Below are positions 7,278 through 13,060 of a stretch of 13,060 nucleotides of DNA, one piece after another. Each line of letters opens with the position of its first letter. Position 1 is the stretch's first letter. The stretch comes from Faecimorpha sp963627615 (GTDB taxonomy: Bacteria > Bacillota > Clostridia > Lachnospirales > Bianqueaceae), in contig CAVGBV010000072.1 in the NCBI GenBank assembly GCA_963627615.1, positions 1-13,060 of the forward strand, read 5' to 3'. The position numbers and the translations under genes are program-made. The notes beneath the pieces are model-generated. The model was not told the DNA's origin. It saw only the letters and a list, made by a program, of their open reading frames with translations, and made no database searches.

Positions 7278-7987
7278 GCTCTCAGCATCCTTTCTTCCCG
7301 GCAGATCGTATCTTCCAACTCCTTCAGGCGACGACGTACCGTCTCGGAAGCGTCGTTTCTCTCCTGCAGCGCCTCGATGATCTTTCGTTCCTTTTCGGTA
7401 TGTTCCGTCAAAACTCTGTAAAAAACCGGATCCCGGAGTTCAAACAGCCGGCGTCCATACTCATACTCCTCTTCGCTGTATCGCTCCTGTCCGGGGACCG
7501 CCTGCATCACGACATAAAATTTGCCTCGGTCCTCTGTCATGGCTTCTTTTTGTATCTGCCATCCGGTCTCATGCAATGCCCTGCGCACCCGATCCGGTTC
7601 TGACTGCGGCTGCAGCACCAGTGTATGGCAGCAAGTCAGGCGCCCCTGATTCCCAGCCCTCGTGATCAGCTCCGCAATCAGACGTCCTCCCATCCCGGCC
7701 ATCACTACGCACTCCAGCTCCTCCGGCAAAAAAGCATCCAGGCCGTTCGAAAGCCTGACCGTAACCCTCTCTTCTGCCTGACACTCCTGAATGTGCTTTC
7801 TGGCCGCTTCCAATGGTCCCGGGCGGACATCCGCCGCTATGGCTTTCGGGCACTTTCCTGATAAAATGACAGAAAGCGGCAGATAAGCGTGATCGGTTCC
7901 TATATCGATAACACTCTCACCTGCCGGAATATATTCTGCGACCTGTTCCAGCCGAGGCGTCAGTTCTATACTGGCACTCATCCTCAT
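7262..7987 (-). CDS. trmK: tRNA (adenine(22)-N(1))-methyltransferase TrmK
   Basis: A 241-residue class I SAM-dependent methyltransferase matching B. subtilis TrmK (YqfN), which makes m1A at position 22 in the D-arm of tRNAs. Motif I is VIDIGTDHAYLP (26-37), with the family-typical TDHAYLP in place of a plain glycine loop. The acidic end of beta 2 is AADVRPGPL (51-59), the core strand is VVMAGMGGRLI (94-104), and the catalytic-region signature is LVLQPQSEPDRVRR (123-136). The C-terminal 45 residues (about 195-236) are charged and helical, the coiled-coil arm typical of TrmK that helps bind tRNA. The start ATG 7987 overlaps the rpoD stop as ATGA, a coupled junction; a second in-frame ATG at 7981 (residue 3) is possible. 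It overlaps the Nif3 gene by 16 nt at its other end. Full length for the family. Confidence 0.95.
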   Translation of the reverse strand: MRMSASIELTPRLEQVAEYIPAGESVIDIGTDHAYLPLSVILSGKCPKAIAADVRPGPLEAARKHIQECQAEERVTVRLSNGLDAFLPEELECVVMAGMGGRLIAELITRAGNQGRLTCCHTLVLQPQSEPDRVRRALHETGWQIQKEAMTEDRGKFYVVMQAVPGQERYSEEEYEYGRRLFELRDPVFYRVLTEHTEKERKIIEALQERNDASETVRRRLKELEDTICREERMLRAWDAQ

Positions 7988-9054
7988 TCCAGATAATCCC
8001 GTAATTTCTTACTGCGGCTGGGGTGACGGAGCTTGCGCAAAGCCTTAGCCTCGATCTGACGAATCCTCTCTCTCGTTACCTGAAACTCCTTACCGACTTC
8101 CTCCAGTGTTCTGGCACGGCCATCGTCCAGTCCAAAGCGAAGCCTCAGGACCTTCTGCTCCCGATCTGTCAATGTCTTTAAAACCTCGAGAAGCTGCTCC
8201 TTCAACAGAGTGAAGGCCGCCGCGTCTGCCGGGATCATCATCTCCGTATCCGGAATAAAATCTCCCAGATGGCTGTCCTCTTCTTCTCCAATCGGAGTCT
8301 CCAGGGATACCGGTTCCTGCGCTACCTTCAGAATCTCGCGCACCTTGCCCACCGGCATATCCATCTCCTCGGCAATCTCCTCCGGCGTGGGGTCTCTGCC
8401 CAGGTCCTGCAGGAGCTGTCTGGAAACACGGATCAGCTTATTGATCGTCTCAACCATATGCACCGGGATACGGATGGTCCTGGCCTGATCCGCGATCGCA
8501 CGGGTAATGGCCTGACGAATCCACCATGTGGCATAGGTACTGAATTTGTATCCCTTGCGGTAATCGAATTTCTCCACGGCCTTGATCAGGCCCATATTGC
8601 CCTCCTGAATCAGATCCAGAAAGAGCATTCCGCGGCCCACATAACGCTTGGCAATGCTTACTACCAGACGGAGATTGGCCTCGGCGAGCCTCTGCTTGGC
8701 TTCCTCATCTCCCTGCTCCATCCGCTTGGCAAGCTCAATCTCCTCGTCAGCGGACAAAAGCGGAACCTTGCCGATCTCCTTCAGGTACATCCGCACCGGA
8801 TCATCGATGCTGATGCCCTCCGGGAGTGTCAGATCCAGTTCTTCCTCTTCCGGCATCTCTTCCATGGAGCCGATGACGTCTATGTTGTATTTTTCCAGAT
8901 AATCGTATACCTTCTCCATCATCTCAGGAGGCAGATTCATATCCTGAAAAACCTCGGCGACTTCTCCGGTCTCCAGCACATTTTTCTTCTTCTTGGCAAG
9001 TTCCAGCAGGAGCTTCAGCTTATCCCGGAATTTTTGCGCATCACTGGGCTGCAT
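7984..9054 (-). CDS. rpoD: RNA polymerase primary sigma factor RpoD/SigA
   Basis: A 356-residue group 1 sigma factor, which directs core RNA polymerase to housekeeping promoters. Residues 1-75 form a short acidic region 1.1-like segment with no long non-conserved insertion, as in Firmicutes SigA. Region 1.2 is DDPVRMYLKEIGKVPLL (84-100). Region 2 holds LRLVVSIAKRYVGRG (128-142), LDLIQEGNMGL (147-157), and the DNA-melting/-10 recognition stretch YKFSTYATWWIRQAITRAI (169-187). Region 3 runs from about 195 (PVHMVETINKL), and region 4.2 has the helix-turn-helix TLEEVGKEFQVTRERIRQIE (316-335). ATG 9054 was chosen because AGGAAAGGA at 9062-9070 lies 7 nt upstream; a start at 9075 adds only seven residues with no site at good spacing. 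It begins 25 nt after dnaG and overlaps trmK by 4 nt. Confidence 0.98.
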   Translation of the reverse strand: MQPSDAQKFRDKLKLLLELAKKKKNVLETGEVAEVFQDMNLPPEMMEKVYDYLEKYNIDVIGSMEEMPEEEELDLTLPEGISIDDPVRMYLKEIGKVPLLSADEEIELAKRMEQGDEEAKQRLAEANLRLVVSIAKRYVGRGMLFLDLIQEGNMGLIKAVEKFDYRKGYKFSTYATWWIRQAITRAIADQARTIRIPVHMVETINKLIRVSRQLLQDLGRDPTPEEIAEEMDMPVGKVREILKVAQEPVSLETPIGEEEDSHLGDFIPDTEMMIPADAAAFTLLKEQLLEVLKTLTDREQKVLRLRFGLDDGRARTLEEVGKEFQVTRERIRQIEAKALRKLRHPSRSKKLRDYLE

Positions 9055-9061
9055 ATTCTCA

Positions 9062-9070
9062 TCCTTTCCT
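9062..9070 (-). promoter_or_regulatory. Ribosome binding site of rpoD
   Basis: AGGAAAGGA on the minus strand, ending 7 nt before ATG 9054. It decides for the start at 9054 (MQPSDAQ) over the in-frame ATG at 9075, which lies upstream of this site. It sits in the 25-nt gap after dnaG. Confidence 0.75.
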
Positions 9071-9079
9071 CTCATGAAT

Positions 9080-10855
9080 CTATAACTGTATGTTGATTCG
9101 CTCTAATTGTTTTTTCTGACTGATAATCTCCTGCAGCTTCGCTGCGTCAGTCACACTGCGCAACTGCGTATCCAGCGATACCGACCGGATCAGACGTACG
9201 GTCTCGCCCGCGAGCTTGGCCAGCTCCGTCTTCTCCTCCGGCAGTTCCTGTGTTCCCAGGTGCGCCAGGACTCCCTGTCCCTGTGCGTCCCCTGCCAGGC
9301 TGATCAGATCTGCCGCGGCGATCGTCTCACCGCGTCTATCGTAGATATATTGCGCCGCGCGTCGGAAAATATTCTCAGAAGGCGCATCGGAAGCCGATTG
9401 AGCCGGTTCTTTTTCCGGAAAATCTTCTGGCTGCACATATCGGAATACCGATTCCCGGCAGGTCGGATACCGAAGGAGCAGCGCCAAGAGCTGACATTGC
9501 GCCTTTTCCAGTCCGCCCTGTCCCTTTTCCGGCCTTCTGGTCATCTGCATCTTGGCTTCCTGATAGGCTTGAACCCCGGCTGTCCGCCGTGCCTCCTCCA
9601 CCTGTGCCGCCAGCGTCTCCGGCTGAATCTTCAGCCGCTCCGCTACATCCCGAATATGGATCTGACGCTCCGCGTCATCCTCAATCCGCATCAGGCGTTC
9701 CCGCATCGTCCGCATGGTCTGTACGGTTCCGTCCACTGTACTGGTATCGCTGATGGACAACTCAAACGCTACAGGATCCAGCGCGTTTTCAATCAGCTTT
9801 TCAAAAGCCTCCGCTCCGTTGCCCTTGATAAATTCATCCGGATCCTTGGCGCCAGGCACCCGCATCACGCGGACCCGAAGCCCTGCTCCTTCCAGGATCG
9901 GTATCGCCCGTCTGGCCGCATTGGTTCCCGCCGCGTCGCTGTCATATACCAGACAGACCTCTTCAAAATACCGTTTCAGGAGTACCGCCTGCTCCGGTGT
10001 CAAGGCCGTTCCCAGCGAGGCTACCGCATTGTCAAAACCAGCCTGATGCAGTGAAAATACATCCATATACCCCTCTACCATCAATGCCTGCGGGCGGCGG
10101 CTTTTCTTGGCAAGATTCATGGCGTACAGGTTCTTACGTTTGTTGAAAAGCTCTGTATCGGAGGAGTTGAGGTATTTGGGCTCTCCCTTGCCGATCACGC
10201 GTCCTCCGAAAGCGATCACACGGCCCCGCACATCAAAGATCGGAAACATCACCCGATTAAAGAATCGGTCATAGGTACGATGCTCGTCTCCGCCAATCAG
10301 ACAGGCTGCCCGCAGCAGCTCCGGGTCGTATCCCTTGGATATCAGATATCGTCCAAGCGTATCCCTTCCGATCGGAGCGTATCCCAAGCCGAACTTCCGG
10401 AGATACTCTTCGGAAACTTTGCGGCCTGTCAGATACTCCCTGGCCGCCTGGGCGTATGGGCTCTTTACAAGCTGTACATAAAAGAACCGCGCCGCATCCC
10501 GATTGGCTTCGTACATCTTCTCTCTTCTGGCGATCCGCGCCTTCTCCTGCGGTGAGATCTCCGCCTCCGGGAGCTCCACATGCGCTTCCTCTGCCAGCTG
10601 CTTCAAAGCCTCCACAAAAGAGATGTTCTCTATGTTCTGTAAAAAGGTAAATACATTGCCGCCGGCGCCGCAGCCAAAGCAATGATAGAACTGCTCCGTC
10701 GCGTTGACCGAAAAGGATGGCGTCTTTTCCCCATGAAATGGACAGAGTCCAAAGTAATTGCGTCCCTTGCGGGTCAACGTCACGTACCGTGAGATTACAT
10801 TGACGACATCGCTCTTCTCCCGTACTTCCCGGATGATCTCCTCCGGATAATACAC
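9080..10855 (-). CDS. dnaG: DNA primase DnaG
   Basis: A 591-residue bacterial primase that makes RNA primers for replication at the fork with the DnaB-type helicase. The zinc-binding domain fits C-x2-H-x17-C-x2-C exactly: C38, H41, C59, C62. The catalytic core includes RFFNRVMFPIFDVRGRVIAFGGR (197-219) and KYLNSSDTELFNKRKNLY (227-244), then the TOPRIM motifs VEGYMDV with E261 and YDSDAAG with D305 and D307, and KDPDEFI (337-343). The last roughly 150 residues are the poorly conserved helicase-interaction domain. I chose GTG 10855 (VYYPEE) because family members begin with M[YF]YPEE or similar and because GAGG (10861-10864) and AAAGGGG lie upstream. ATG 10879, eight codons earlier, sits directly on the T run of a terminator and has no Shine-Dalgarno. 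The frame opening at 11116 would run through that hairpin and is rejected. First gene of the nine-gene block. Confidence 0.97.
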   Translation of the reverse strand: MYYPEEIIREVREKSDVVNVISRYVTLTRKGRNYFGLCPFHGEKTPSFSVNATEQFYHCFGCGAGGNVFTFLQNIENISFVEALKQLAEEAHVELPEAEISPQEKARIARREKMYEANRDAARFFYVQLVKSPYAQAAREYLTGRKVSEEYLRKFGLGYAPIGRDTLGRYLISKGYDPELLRAACLIGGDEHRTYDRFFNRVMFPIFDVRGRVIAFGGRVIGKGEPKYLNSSDTELFNKRKNLYAMNLAKKSRRPQALMVEGYMDVFSLHQAGFDNAVASLGTALTPEQAVLLKRYFEEVCLVYDSDAAGTNAARRAIPILEGAGLRVRVMRVPGAKDPDEFIKGNGAEAFEKLIENALDPVAFELSISDTSTVDGTVQTMRTMRERLMRIEDDAERQIHIRDVAERLKIQPETLAAQVEEARRTAGVQAYQEAKMQMTRRPEKGQGGLEKAQCQLLALLLRYPTCRESVFRYVQPEDFPEKEPAQSASDAPSENIFRRAAQYIYDRRGETIAAADLISLAGDAQGQGVLAHLGTQELPEEKTELAKLAGETVRLIRSVSLDTQLRSVTDAAKLQEIISQKKQLERINIQL

Positions 10856-10860
10856 CTCTG

Positions 10861-10873
10861 CCTCACCCCTTTC
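10861..10873 (-). promoter_or_regulatory. Ribosome binding site supporting the GTG start of dnaG
   Basis: On the minus strand GAAAGGGG (10873-10866) is followed by GAGG (10864-10861), which ends 5 nt before GTG 10855; the first element ends 10 nt before it. Both lie downstream of ATG 10879 and so could not serve that alternative start. Confidence 0.6.
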
Positions 10874-10879
10874 TGCCAT

Positions 10880-10912
10880 AAAAAACGGAGGCCGCGCAGG
10901 CAGTCTCCGTTT
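10880..10912 (-). terminator. Intrinsic terminator or attenuator abutting dnaG
   Basis: Eight outer pairs join 10883-10890 with 10905-10912 (minus strand AAACGGAG and CTCCGTTT). Three further G-C pairs (10891-10893 with 10899-10901) sit inside around a 5-nt loop, with a 3-nt bulge at 10902-10904. The minus-strand descending arm runs into six T (10885-10880), and the next three bases are the ATG at 10879. The plus strand has no T run after the stem, so the element points towards dnaG. It may end the rhamnosidase transcript, which stops 74 nt upstream of the hairpin, or may attenuate transcripts entering dnaG. In E. coli a terminator in the rpsU-dnaG gap limits dnaG expression. Confidence 0.75.
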
Positions 10913-10917
10913 ACGCC

Positions 10918-10950
10918 CGGACACTTCAATTATTCGACAAAGTGTGTCCG
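10918..10950 (-). repeat. Inverted repeat in the dnaG leader
   Basis: CGGACAC (minus strand, 10950-10944) pairs perfectly with GTGTCCG (10924-10918) across a 19-nt AT-rich spacer. It lies 5 nt upstream of the terminator-like hairpin and is not followed by a T run. It could be a protein operator, an RNA hairpin stacked on the terminator, or part of the rhamnosidase 3' end. I cannot identify a binding protein. Confidence 0.5.
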
Positions 10951-10986
10951 ATTCCTTTTTATTTTTAAAAATTTTATACGCGATTC

Positions 10987-13060
10987 TCACTTTTGAATCG
11001 GGCTGTAGTACCGATAGCTGCCAGGCGCCACCTCTTTTGCCTCTCCGGCAATGATAATCCGGCCGGGAACCGGCGTAGTGATATCGTACTGCCACATCCC
11101 ATCCTTTTGAATCCAACGGGAACGGATCTCACCATGTCTGGTCTCCAGTACTGCTTCCAGCATCGTAAGACGATCGTTAGGAACCGGCGCGATCCGCACC
11201 TCACTGTAACCGGGCGCGGCCGGCGTAATACCCGCTGCCTTCTGATATACCCAGTCCATAACCGATCCATAGGCATAATGATTATACGAATTCATATCCT
11301 TGCTCCAGAAGGAACCATCCTCTTTGATGCCGTCCCAATGTTCCCAGATCGTGGTCGCTCCTTTGCTGACAGGATACAGCCAGGACGGGTACTCTTTTCT
11401 GAGAAGCAGTTCGTAGGCCAGCTTGTTATATCCGTAATCGCTGAGCACATGCAGCAGATACGGCGTTCCGACAAAACCTGTCTGAAGCTGTCCGCCGCAT
11501 TCCCGGACTCTTTGCGCGAGCTGTGCCGCCGCGTTCGCCGGATCCTCCGCCAGCCGGAAATGCGCCGCCAGTACGCATTCCGTCTGCGTATGGTATTCCG
11601 GATAGGTTCTGCGGAATGTCTCCACAATCTTCTGATAGAGGCTCTGATACTCGCTGACATCCTCGCCCAGCGCCTCTCCGGCCCGAATTGTCAATTCGGT
11701 AGAATACGCATAGAAAGCGGACGCGATAAAATCCGCATTGCTGGAGCCCTTATAGCTTCCTGAGGGAGCGTCCAGCCCCAGCCAGTCCCCATAATGGGTT
11801 CCGCCCGTCCACAGATACTGTGTCGTCGTATGGGTTCCGATATAACTCACCCATTTTTTCATCATATCATACTGTGAGCGTAGTGTCTCTCGGTTGCCAT
11901 AAGCCATATACAATTCCCATGGACAAATTGCCGCCGCGTCGCCCCACGCCGCGCTGCTGGGGGCATCCCCCATCAGATGCGGAATGACATGCGGGATACA
12001 CCCATCCTCGCCCTGATCCGCCTTCATATCCTCCAGCCATTTGGTAAAGAACTTCTCCACATCATAACTCAGCGCCGCCGTACGGATAAAGACCTGCGCG
12101 TCGCCGGTCCATCCCATGCGCTCATCCCGCTGCGGGCAGTCCGTCGGCACATCCAGGAAGTTTCCGCGCTGTCCCCAGATTACATTATCCGCCAGCTGAT
12201 TCAGCATCGGATCTGAAGTATGCACATACCCTGTACGCTTCATATCCGAATAGACAGCTACCGCCGTAAAGTTCTGAAGCTCCGGCTGTCCCGGGAAACG
12301 ATCCACGCGAATATAGCGGAATCCATAGAAGGTTAGATCCGGCTTATAGGTCTGCGTCCCTTCCGTACAGGTATATTCATACAGAGACTTCGCCGTACGG
12401 TAATTCTCCGTATAGAAATTTCCCTTTTGATCCAGTACTTCCGCATGGGACAGCTTGACCTTCTCTCCCGCGTGTGCCGTCAGGGTGACCTCTACATACC
12501 CTGTTACATTCTGTCCAAAGTCCACCACGGTCTCTCCGGCAGGCGTCACGAAAATCTGCCGTGCGGCAATTCTCTCATGCTCCCGGACTTCCTCGCCTTG
12601 CTGCACGATCAGCGCGTCATACGGGCCCTCAAATACCCGAACCGCCTCGCCTACACCATACTCCACTGTCGCGTCGTAGATCTCTCCGTCATAGATCTCG
12701 GCAAAACGAACCGGGCCCTCGGTGCAGCTCCAGCTCTCATCCGTCGCGAAAATCTCCCGGCTGCCGTCTGTATAGCACACTTCCAGCTGCGCCAACAGTC
12801 CGAGGGGCGCCTTATGCAGCTCCTTCTGCGCCGGGGAATTCTTCCATCCCTGCATATTGCTATGATACCAGCCCTTGCCCACCGTAACTCTCAGACAATT
12901 GCGCTCCCGCAACAGCTCCGTCACATCATAGGTCTGATACTGCAGACGTTTCTGGTACACGGTCCATCCCGGAGCCATGATGAACTTTCCCACCCGCTCT
13001 CCGTTCAGCCTGGCTTCATACACGCCCAGAGCCGTAATACTGAGGCTAGCGCTCTTTACC
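10987..13060 (-). CDS. Alpha-L-rhamnosidase, GH78 family (5' end outside the window)
   Basis: The frame stays open to the window edge, so this is a gene fragment: the last 690 codons of a family usually about 870-1000 residues long. It should remove terminal alpha-L-rhamnose from glycosides or pectic oligosaccharides. Numbering from GTG 13023, the first visible part is the N-terminal beta-sandwich (ITALGVYEARLNGERVG), followed by a concanavalin-like domain with VVDFGQNVTGY (166-176). The (alpha/alpha)6 catalytic domain carries DVPTDCPQRDERMGWTGD (291-308), where E301 (codon 12123-12121) fits the general acid, and TTIWEHWDG (557-565), where E561 (codon 11343-11341) fits the general base. GSVMDWVYQKAAGI and a C-terminal beta domain follow. 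GTG 13023 is not the true start, because twelve more in-frame codons (through SITALG) continue the conserved N-domain. Signal peptide and promoter cannot be judged. It is separated from dnaG by a terminator-like hairpin, so it is probably a different transcription unit. Confidence 0.95.
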   Translation of the reverse strand, partial: VKSASLSITALGVYEARLNGERVGKFIMAPGWTVYQKRLQYQTYDVTELLRERNCLRVTVGKGWYHSNMQGWKNSPAQKELHKAPLGLLAQLEVCYTDGSREIFATDESWSCTEGPVRFAEIYDGEIYDATVEYGVGEAVRVFEGPYDALIVQQGEEVREHERIAARQIFVTPAGETVVDFGQNVTGYVEVTLTAHAGEKVKLSHAEVLDQKGNFYTENYRTAKSLYEYTCTEGTQTYKPDLTFYGFRYIRVDRFPGQPELQNFTAVAVYSDMKRTGYVHTSDPMLNQLADNVIWGQRGNFLDVPTDCPQRDERMGWTGDAQVFIRTAALSYDVEKFFTKWLEDMKADQGEDGCIPHVIPHLMGDAPSSAAWGDAAAICPWELYMAYGNRETLRSQYDMMKKWVSYIGTHTTTQYLWTGGTHYGDWLGLDAPSGSYKGSSNADFIASAFYAYSTELTIRAGEALGEDVSEYQSLYQKIVETFRRTYPEYHTQTECVLAAHFRLAEDPANAAAQLAQRVRECGGQLQTGFVGTPYLLHVLSDYGYNKLAYELLLRKEYPSWLYPVSKGATTIWEHWDGIKEDGSFWSKDMNSYNHYAYGSVMDWVYQKAAGITPAAPGYSEVRIAPVPNDRLTMLEAVLETRHGEIRSRWIQKDGMWQYDITTPVPGRIIIAGEAKEVAPGSYRYYSPIQK

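Noticed and set aside
6597..10054. Plus-strand open frames at 6597-7421, 8269-9096 and 9107-10054
   Set aside because: They lie antisense to the Nif3/TrmK, RpoD and DnaG genes and show no recognisable protein features.
10940..10985. Possible promoter for dnaG with a -10-like TATAAA near 10978-10973 or AATAAT near 10935
   Set aside because: Neither has an acceptable -35 at 16-18 nt spacing, and both lie before the terminator hairpin, so I could not support a promoter call.
10961..11000. Small inverted repeat at 10981-11000 (CGATTC and GAATCG arms) plus a 12-bp AT palindrome at 10961-10972, considered as the rhamnosidase terminator
   Set aside because: The 6-bp stem contains the stop codon in its loop and is not directly followed by a T run; the AT palindrome is too weak. 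The hairpin at 10883-10912 is a better terminator.
10856..11116. N-terminal extension of dnaG to an ATG at 11116
   Set aside because: The extra codons run through the end of the rhamnosidase gene, the AT-rich leader and both hairpins, and resemble no primase N-terminus.
1..13060. CRISPR array, tRNA/rRNA genes, insertion sequences, toxin-antitoxin or phage-defence genes
   Set aside because: The window is almost entirely filled by ten well-recognised coding genes; no direct-repeat array, terminal inverted repeat, transposase, integrase or cloverleaf-like sequence was seen by eye.

Overview
The window looks like a chromosomal segment of a Gram-positive Clostridia-type bacterium, probably Lachnospiraceae or a close relative. 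The reasons are the gene order dnaG-rpoD-trmK-nif3, a short primary sigma factor without a long region 1.1 insertion, a Bacillus-type TrmK, a HelD-family helicase, a TGS/ThrRS-like nucleoside kinase typical of Clostridia, strong Shine-Dalgarno sites, and by eye a GC content a little above 50%. The taxon is an inference; no 16S or marker search could be run. Every supported gene lies on the minus strand, so the transcriptional order runs from high to low coordinates.

Region by region, in transcriptional order. At 13060-10987 is the 3' part of a GH78 alpha-L-rhamnosidase gene whose 5' end is outside the window. At 10986-10856 is an AT-rich then GC-rich leader with two inverted repeats; the second (10883-10912, plus a run of six T) is a good intrinsic terminator that abuts the start of dnaG. 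Nine tightly packed genes follow: dnaG primase (10855-9080), rpoD/sigA primary sigma factor (9054-7984), trmK tRNA m1A22 methyltransferase (7987-7262), a Nif3/YqfO-family metal protein (7277-6483), a TGS/ThrRS-like plus uridine-kinase fusion (6464-4788), a HelD-like superfamily 1 helicase (4771-2660), a DUF5060/DUF4038-type glycoside hydrolase (2642-1140), a Nudix hydrolase (1121-585) and a GNAT acetyltransferase (595-56). A 12-bp hairpin at 26-54 follows the last stop codon.

In the nine-gene block no gap exceeds 25 nt and three junctions overlap (4, 16 and 11 nt), so it is best read as one long transcription unit, a macromolecular-synthesis operon (replication priming, transcription initiation, tRNA modification, RNA polymerase recycling) with a metabolic tail. 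The terminator-like hairpin in front of dnaG could separate it from the rhamnosidase gene or throttle read-through into it, as the rpsU-dnaG terminator does in the E. coli operon of similar content. I could not find a convincing sigma-A promoter for dnaG in the leader.

I see no CRISPR array, tRNA or rRNA gene, insertion sequence, phage gene or defence cassette. No stretch longer than about 130 nt is non-coding. The window is mostly ordinary core genome. The points worth a second look are the terminator at the dnaG start, the carbohydrate-active genes around and inside a housekeeping operon, HelD downstream of the primary sigma factor, and the fused nucleoside kinase.
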